From: Amborella trichopoda
Lineage: Eukaryota; Streptophyta; Magnoliopsida; Amborellales; Amborellaceae
Assembly: GCF_000471905.2 (NCBI RefSeq)
Contig: NW_006494789.1
Span: 6,344,966 to 6,408,965 of the forward strand
DNA: 64,000 nucleotides
Direction of reading: 5' to 3'
The position numbers and the translations under genes were made by a program. The number at the start of each line of letters is the position of its first letter. Position 1 is the first letter of the stretch. Shown here piece by piece: positions 57,290 to 64,000 of this stretch. Below the pieces are notes generated by a model. That model searched no databases, was not told the origin of the DNA, and saw nothing but the letters and a program-made list of their open reading frames with translations.

Positions 57290-58210
57290 GAGAAACATGG
57301 ACGACGATGATGTTTCGCCATCCATTACAAAAGGGGGAGAAAAGGAAAAGAACATGGGAGGTGATGATCTTTCACCGTCCATGACAGATAAGAGAGAAAG
57401 TAGAAGAAAAATTTAGACGGCAATGAGCCCCTGCCGTCCATGGTAAAAGAGAGAGAAAATAGAAGAAAACATGAACGGTGAAGAGCTTCCGCCATCCATG
57501 ACATACGAGAGAGAATAAAAGAAATCATAGATGCTGATGAGCTTCTACCATCCATGACAAAGGAGAGAGAAAATAGAAGAAATCATGGACGATGATGAGC
57601 ATCTGCCATCCATGACATAAGAGAGAGAATAGAAAAAAACATGGACGGCGATGAGCTTCTGTCGCCCATGATAGAGGAGAGAGAAAATAAAAGAAAACAT
57701 GGATGATGATGAGCTTTCACCATCCATGACAAAGGAGTGAGAATAAACGAAAACATGGACAATGATGAGCTTCCACCGTTTAGACAGAGGAGAGAGAAAA
57801 TAAAAGAAAACATGGATGGTGATGATCTTTTTTCGTCCATGACATAGGAGAGAGATTAAAAGAAAATATAAACAACGATGAGATTTCACCATTCATGATA
57901 GAGGAGAAAGAAAATAAAATAAAACATTGAGGGTGATCAGCTTCCGCCGTCCATGAGATAGGAGTAAGAAGATAAAAGAAAATATGGACGGTGATGAGCT
58001 CCTGCCGTCCATGATAGAGGAATAAGAAGGTAGAAGAAGACATTGATGGCGATGATCTTTCGCTGTCCATGACATAAGAGTAAGAAGAGAGGGAAAATAT
58101 GGATGGTGATGAGCTTCCACCATCCATGACATAAGAGTAGGAAGAGAGAGAAAACATGGACAACGATGAGGTTCCACCATCCATGATATAGGAGGGAGAC
58201 ATGGGAACTT
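57290..58210 (-). repeat. Leader hairpin array of the A3 5' LTR, ATGGACGG type
   Basis: About 15 units of roughly 60 bp. Each has arms such as ATGGACGGCG and TGCCGTCCAT around GATGAGCTTC, with GAGAGAGAAAATAGAAGAAAA spacers. The unit at 58099-58127 is a perfect 10-bp stem (ATGGATGGTG with CACCATCCAT) with a 9-base loop. Other units keep pairing with GGATGG/CCATCC or GGACGG/CCGTCC. Confidence 0.8.
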
Positions 58211-58319
58211 TTACAAAGGCCCAGCCTGCCACTCAGTTTAAGGCCTAGCTCACTGTTTATGTCCCAGGAGTAGGAAGACATCATACCCGGTGATAGGCTT
58301 TGCCATACCTGAATGGAGA

Positions 58320-58730
58320 AGAGAGAGAGATAGACTATGGAGAAAGGAGGATGAGAGATTAAAAAAGTGAGGAAAGATAGAAGATAAAGAAGGAAAGCAA
58401 ATAAAGAAGATTGGGAAAGAGAGAGATAGACGAGGGAAGGAGAGAGAAAGAGAGAGATAAGAGAAGGAGAGAGAAATAGATAGATAAGGGAAGGAGAGAG
58501 AAAGAGATAGATGAGGTGAGGAGAGAGAAAGAGAGAAATGAGAGGAGGAGAGAGAAAGAGAGAGATGAGAGGAGAAGAGAGAAAGAGATAGATAAGAGGA
58601 GAGAGAGAGAAAGATGTGAGGAGGAGAGAGATGAGAGGAGAGTGAAAGAGAGAGATGAGAGGAGAGAAAAAGTTACCTTCACTAAAGGGTAGCAGACTGT
58701 TTTTTCTCTTTCCTCTCTCTCTCTCTCTCC
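58320..58730. repeat. GA-rich simple sequence of the A3 5' LTR
   Basis: GAGAGAGAAAGAGAGAGATGAGAGGAG-like 25-30 bp units. The long Ser/Leu/Phe open frames on the minus strand are an artefact of TC repeats. Confidence 0.8.
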
Positions 58731-60148
58731 AAGATGTGTCCAAAATTTCAATGTGAAAACTCCCAAAATTTTATTCATGAGATTGAAAAATGAGGAGTCC
58801 TTGACAATTAGGTTTAACATGTATTCATAGAATTGGGCCCAAACACAGGTGTATGCCCAAAATCTTGCCTAATTGATGATAATTACAATTTAATTGAATT
58901 AAAATAAAATCTAAAAATGGGTACAAAAGGACTATTTTTCCCCTGTCTAATAATATATGAAATTCCAAAACACTCCATGCTATTGTTCTAGAACGTGCGT
59001 GATCTTCCATAGATGATTAGGGGTTGCTCTAACGTCTGCTTGGTCGAAAGATGATTGCTTTCTTGCTGGGCTCAACATAACGATCGATTTGATACCAACT
59101 TCGAGCCTCGGATCACGTTTTAAAACCACGATCATGCGACTCGAAATTTATATAGATCTTGAAAACTTTTGATTAATAATGTGCTTATTTCTTGATGTTT
59201 TTCTTTGGTTTCTTTGTTGAATTGCACTGAGCATGTCATCACGATCACGTTGCAACAAACATAGCTCAATTTTGTGTCTGGATGAAGATTTCGTCGTCTT
59301 GGGTTTTTGGCAAGATTTTGAAAATACGACGGCCTAAATCTACAAAACTTTTGACGCCTTCATGTGTGGAATCCAACCGTTCATCATACATGGGGTTCAA
59401 ACCAGACATAGCCTCGGACCGTATGTACATAATGCAATTAGTTTTGTGTTGATCGGGTATGCAAGCTCCGTGATTTGGCCGCTCAAGCGAGGCGTGTCGC
59501 TGATGAATATTCTACAACTATCTTCACGAATCGCTAAATTCTCTCTAGTTTTTCTCTTTGCTCGGTTATCGCCACAAGTCGTGCCACATATCAAAATGCT
59601 CGTCTTGACAAGACGAACACGCTCACCAAATTTGAGCATGATCTGACTCAAGACGAGTGAAATACAAGTCTTCAAAGTTTCTGCTTATGACTGTGCAAGC
59701 CAATCTTCTTTAATGGAGATTGGTGCAAGGAGGCCCCACAGAAATAACATGTGGCCTAGCCCTTTTTAATGTTTCACCCATAACGTTATCTTAGAATGTC
59801 CATTTAAGCCAAAAATTGACCCCTAAGGGTTTGTGACCATACTGGATCTAATGGAAGTGGTCCCATAGCTATTTGATGTATCATAAAAAGAGTTCTAGTT
59901 ACAGAGTCCGTTTTAGAGTGCTAAAGGTTGATTTTTTTCGAAATTGTTTATTTTCTGTGCTGCCTTAGACATCTCGGGTTGCGATGAAACTTGGAAGGCG
60001 ACCTTTTGGAGTGCGTAGGAAAATTTTGACTCATCTTGGGGAAATTTTAAGACTGCCAGAAATTCCACTGTATGTCTCGACTTTATCGACCAGCTTCTCT
60101 TTTTATTCTGCATTGGGGACCCAAGGTGCTGAAAAATATCTTCAAACA

Positions 60149-62426
60149 CATACTTTCCAAACGCATATATAAGGGTACAGCTTTGGAGGGGACCCTGTGC
60201 CCTCAACTTGTTAAGATTCCTTCTTTATGCGCATGTAGCCTATTCGTTGATGATTCCTTCTTTATGCGCCACCTCACATTTCTCATCGGGGGCTACACTG
60301 ATCATGCCTTTATCGACCAGCTCATCAAGGATCTTGATGGCGCCTCTACAGGGATCCCCAAACTCATGTTCCTTCTGAGCATCTGGGGGGGCGTCTTGCC
60401 TTACAAAAACTCTCATGTTGCTAAGCTTGAAGGGTACTACCCTCATCGCTTTGCTCGCCAACATGGGCTAGACCAAAGGTGTCCCTAAACAATATTGTTC
60501 GAGAAGCTACAGGAGAGGATAAATGCTCAAAAGAAGAGGGAGGAACTAGGGACTCTTCGTGACTCATGGAAGGAAGTTCACATTCGCACTGCTTGGGTAA
60601 CTTGCTTGGCGGTCACTGTGGTGAACAAGTTCGTGGTTCCGTACTTTGACGGAGTGCGTCATGCTACCGACGCATATTGGCGATGGTTAAGGTTCACTAA
60701 TCGCAAATACTAACAGACTGACCACCCCTGAAAGGGGAGAATATGTCTTGCGGCAAGACACTAAGTGAGGGCAGCGTCATCTGCCCCCTGCTTTCGGGGA
60801 GCTTTTTTAACATGATTATCCTTAGAACTGGGAGCAGCTCGGGGTGCCTCAAGAGATAGCGGTGGATGAGGCCTCTTTGCAGATGCTCGCGTTGAGGGAC
60901 AAAATAGGGAGCTTCTTGGACAACCTCTGCTCTATCTCTTAGTGAAGCGACGGCCGAAAGGTCCCTAACACTAGAGGGGCATGCACTGCAGGACATGAAC
61001 GACCAGGCTATAGAAAGGCTCGCATCTATGGGGGGAGAAAAGATAAAGAACAAGAGACCCAGTCCTTTAGAGACCTCAGAGCTCGAGCCTTTGTGTGAGC
61101 CTTCTCCAAGGCGAAAGTGTGTTAAGCTCCTGGGGCTCAACAAGTGGGCGATACTTCATCCCCTCCTCCATATGAAGGAGGTGGTGCATCTATTGCTACC
61201 ACAAATGCTCCTGGCTTTACTACTATGCTTTCGGTTTAGGAGGTTAGTTCCTCACGTGAGGAGGCCACCCCGGTGATTGCTCACCCGGTGTGAGCTTCTC
61301 CTATTGTAGTGTCCCCAGTCCAAGAGGTTGGTCACTCAACTGTGGGGTCGGTGGAAGAGCTAACACCGGCTCCACCTACCTCCCCCAGAAGTGTCTGCTT
61401 TGATCCATCCTCATGCTCAAAAGAGGGTGGCCCTTCGCGGGTGGTGGAGGTGAGTGGAGTTGTTAGTGAGGCTACTGATGAAGGCCCCTATGTTGTTCAA
61501 GGGGCGGAGCTCGGTGTCGAGGAGGCACTTGAGCAATATGAGATAGCTGCCCCGGACGACGTGATCAGTGGTGTGAACGATGAGGGCCTAAGTGCTACTC
61601 AAGGAGAGGAGCCCGACTGTAGTGAGCAACCTAGGGATGTTGCTCCTAGTGACGTGGCTGAGGGTGCAAGCGATGAAGGCCCAAGCACTGCTCGAGGAGA
61701 GAAGCCTGGCTTTATGAGCAACCTGGGGCACCTGCTCCTAGTGATATGGCCAGGGGCTCAGACGATGAAGGCATGAGCATTACTTAAGAAGAGGAGCCTA
61801 GGAAGTCTGGTGACATGGGCTATGAGATCGCTCCCCTTGAGCCGGCCATCACTGTGGCCATCATCCTTTTAGAGGTGGCTCTTCCCGCTGAGGTTGCTTT
61901 CATTGAGGTGGCTCTGGCTATGCTACATTTAGCTGAGGCAACCTCTGCCCTAATCTCGACCTTGACCAGGCCAACCCTTAAAAAGGAGTCCCTCATAGTT
62001 GTGAACATGCTTCGGTTCGACCTTCGACTATTAAAGGAGTGGTCGCCTGCAGAACTTGGCCTCAGAATTACCAATCTTCGATGCAATCAGTGCTCTAGAA
62101 GGTGTTAAGGAAGTCTTTGCTCATTTTGACAATCTCTTAGATGCGTTGGAGGCATGAAGAGTGAAGGCATTGCAGGTGGAGGCAGAGGCAGAGGCAAATG
62201 AGCTAGAATCTTTCGAAGCCTTAGTCGTGCATCTACCCGAAGAAATGGATACCTGTGCATAGAAGAGAGCTATTATGACCTCTCTGAAATTTGACCTCAA
62301 AAGGTAGGTGTCAGTTCACTTTGACAGGATGGCAGCCATCAAGGAGGAGTTGCGGAAGCTAAAGGCCTAGTTTGAAGAGCATGAGAAGGAGATGCAGCTC
62401 TGGAGGGCCTCAGGATAAGAACTTAA
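60149..62426 (+). pseudogene. Plant-mobile-domain-like antisense ORF, copy 2 (nearly full 3' half)
   Basis: It begins just right of the A3 5' LTR. Order: HLTFLIGGYTDHAFIDQLIK and LMFLLSIWGGVLPY, EGYYPHRFARQHGLDQ (60420-60480), a charged helix EKLQERINAQKKREELG, and YFDGVRHATDAYWRWLRF (60645-60700), the Tyr/Trp helix that ends plant mobile domains. After a stop follow basic (60995-61110), acidic repeat (61440-61800, repeated DEGLSATQGEEP-like units) and coiled-coil parts (62150-62420). The N-terminal half of the domain is absent; a + strand TATA-like CATATATAAGG at 60164 lies upstream. It is cut by the A4 LTR at 62427. It could be a captured host gene; role unknown. Confidence 0.65.
61480..61800 (+). 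repeat. In-frame acidic repeats in antisense ORF copy 2
   Basis: Units of about 110-130 bp encode variants of DEGLSATQGEEP and DEGPSTARGEKP, three to four copies. They lie in the disordered acidic region between the mobile domain and the coiled coil. Confidence 0.6.
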
Positions 62427-64000
62427 TGGTTAGGTGCCGCGATCTCGCCTCCCCAAATCTAGGTGATCAGATGACACGTGTCTCGAGTTCGAAAGACCCG
62501 AAACCAGAGATCGCTCTCTCGGGAACCTCGTTCATAGAACAAGGACGTGTGTCCAACTAGTGAGGGAGGAATTTTGGATGTAAGATGGGGTTCAACCTCA
62601 CCTGGGTCCATGACTTACTCGAGCTGATTCACATGGGTGCCCTCTTAGATCAGAACAAAAAGCCCTAGTTGCTTCAGCTGGTTCAGAATTGCCTCCCTTG
62701 ACCTGCATTCTCCTTTTTTTTTGCACAACACTACTATGGTTAATTTGTAAGACAAGTGGGCAGAACGACCTACCCTTATCTTAGCACAATGCACCTTCAT
62801 ATGGATGAGAAGGTGAGAGGTTAGAGTGATGAAAAGAAGAGGGGACTCGACAAGGGGATGAGACTAGCATGATAGCTGGACCAGTGCAATGCCTACTCAG
62901 AGTGGTAGCAAGATGACATGGTAACATAGACCGACACAATAGCAATACTACTTGAAACCAAGGTTGACATGACTGTCCTAATCTGGTGTGGCAGTAAGAT
63001 AAGCATGGTACTCAAGACCAACGCGACGATAATACTGCACGATAAACAAACAGCTATAGTGCTAGACTAGGTCTACCCGCAGTCAAGTGAGGAGAGAAGA
63101 GAATGGAAAGAAGGCACGAGACAACGAAGAAATAGAATCTCAACGATGTTAGGCATCGCCACCCTCGACTGTGAAATAACAGTGTCACGGCCCTTGGACG
63201 GTGCTAGACACTACTCTTACGGCTTGAGAGTGAGCAGTGAACTACAGGAGGCACTAGGCATCACCTTTTGGCAACACGTGAAGGCAGTAAGCACTCTAGA
63301 AAGCGGTGATAGCCTCTTGTGAAGCGCGGGACGTAAGATTGATGCTTGCAGACAACGATAGGCACCGAGCGCATGAAGAAATCTCCCAGACGGCGATAGG
63401 CATCAATCGCGCGAAGGGTGTTCGCGGACGGCGATAGGCACCGAGCGCGCGAAGGAAGCTCGCAGACAGTGATAAGCACCGAGCACATGAAGGAAGCTTG
63501 TGGACGGTGATAGGTGCTGCCGTGACCCCTCCTGGGCAGCGATTGACATCGCCGTCTATGATAGGCACGCAACAGGGGAGACCCCTACAGGCTGCAATAT
63601 GTTTTACCGTCTGTGCTCTTCACTGAGACATCGAGGACACCTTTGCATATAGCGATGAGCTGTGCCATCGGTGAACCTCGTTGAGAGATAAAGATGAACG
63701 AACAGAAGGGGAAAGCAGTTCGCACATGGCGCTGCCATCGCCATGCGTGATCTATGAAACCACAAAAGGGAGAGAAGAGAAGAAAGAGGCATGCACGACA
63801 CTGCCACTGCCGTGCTTGTCTTCGAGAGGAGCTCAAACAAAGAAGAAGAAGAAGGAAGAAAAGAAGAGAGAGAAGATTCACCTTGGGCCTAGAGGTACCA
63901 ATCCAAAAATTTCTCTCTCCTTTCTCTCTCTCTCTCCAAACGTGACCCAACAATGAGAAGAAAGAGAATTTTTATTACGTAAAGTTCTCCTTGACGAAGG
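62427..64000 (-). mobile_element. Element A4: left end of another family A LTR (3' side), continues past the window
   Basis: TGGTTAGGTGCCGCGATCTC starts an LTR in the same orientation as A2 and A3, with no primer site to its left, so this is an outer boundary. It carries the GAGGGAGGAATTTTGGATG block, a CACGACGATAATAC stretch, a 60-bp array (63330-63830) and a GA tract (63840-63950). Confidence 0.75.
63330..63830 (-). repeat. Leader array of the A4 LTR
   Basis: Units of about 60 bp carry GACGGCGATAGGCACCGAGCGCG at 63355-63520. At 63720-63760 a hairpin with arms ATGGCG and CGCCAT (loop CTGCCAT) lies within CACATGGCG...CGCCATGCGTG. The sequence is GC-rich and unlike the arrays in A1-A3. Confidence 0.65.

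Larger units (their letters stand above)
46656..60148 (-). mobile_element. Element A3: Tat element with internal pol deletion
   Basis: Right to left: 5' LTR (60148-56395), primer site (56391-56371), gag (about 56190-53117), linker (53135-52250), protease (51840-51460), degraded pol linker to about 50470, antisense ORF tail (49800-50273, + strand) and 3' LTR (49771-46656). RT, RNase H and integrase are absent. The left flank is the ORF copy at 44651-46655. Confidence 0.8.
56395..60148 (-). repeat. 5' LTR of A3
   Basis: At 3.75 kb it is the longest LTR here because of its enlarged hairpin array (57290-58210). It starts TGGTTAGGTACCTCGATCTC and ends CTTCAAACA. The TATA position (58821-58830) reads CTATGAATAC on the minus strand and so has decayed, while the neighbouring GGGCCCAAACA block is kept. 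It adjoins a mobile-domain ORF on its right. Confidence 0.8.

Noticed and set aside
57290-58210. Regularly spaced repeats resembling a CRISPR array
   Set aside because: Plant context; the spacers are GA-rich low complexity, the units diverge, the period is not constant, and there are no cas genes.
46651-60153. Target-site duplication for A3
   Set aside because: GTCCT on the left and CATAC on the right do not match.
1-64000. tRNA, rRNA or conserved host protein-coding gene
   Set aside because: None recognised on either strand; primer sites resemble tRNA 3' ends only because retroelements use them as primers.

Overview
This window is plant nuclear DNA made almost entirely of decayed, nested LTR retrotransposons of the Ty3/gypsy Tat (Ogre/Retand-like) lineage. 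The evidence is: Gag proteins with C-x2-H-x4-H-x4-C knuckles; a second, archaeal-type RNase H after the usual one; an integrase of the long-terminal-repeat type; very long LTRs; and antisense extra ORFs. No host gene, tRNA or rRNA gene is visible in 64 kb. Every coding region carries stops or frameshifts, and LTRs of one element differ visibly, so the insertions are old. The setting looks like heterochromatin of a large-genome flowering plant; I cannot name the species. A 20-base N run at 33938-33957 shows a draft assembly.

Layout. Family A is a Tat element with LTRs of about 2.6-3.8 kb and a tRNA-Arg-type primer site. It occurs as: A0 (+ strand, 1-7804: 3' internal part and 3' LTR); A1 (- strand, 7805-14121: RNase H, RT, gag, primer site and a truncated 5' LTR); A2 (- strand, 14122-44650: 3' LTR, 3' noncoding arrays, integrase tail fused to gag, primer site, 5' LTR); A3 (- strand, 46656-60148: 3' LTR, protease, gag, primer site, 5' LTR); and the left end of A4 (62427-64000). 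Family B (+ strand, 24082-40257) is a different Tat element with 1.1-1.3 kb LTRs. It sits inside the gag of A2 and is flanked by the 5-bp duplication AGGAG. Plus-strand remnants of a plant-mobile-domain-like ORF (44651-46655, 49800-50273, 60149-62426) lie antisense to A gag-pol, beside the U3 ends of the LTRs.

The apparent order of events is A1, then A2 into the A1 LTR, B into A2, A3 into the ORF next to A2, and A4 into the ORF next to A3. A0 entered the A1 pol in the opposite orientation. No copy is coding-complete: A1 keeps RT/RNase H but lacks protease, A2 keeps only the integrase tail, and A3 keeps only protease.

The least ordinary content is noncoding. Each A LTR carries, downstream of its TATA box, a GA-rich tandem array of roughly 50-60 bp units that fold as hairpins. 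The stem sequence differs from copy to copy while pairing is largely kept. Motifs of the LTR array reappear in the 3' internal region of the same element. That region also has further arrays, and an antisense TATA box followed by a small GGGG-A-rich-CCCC hairpin conserved between A0 and A2.
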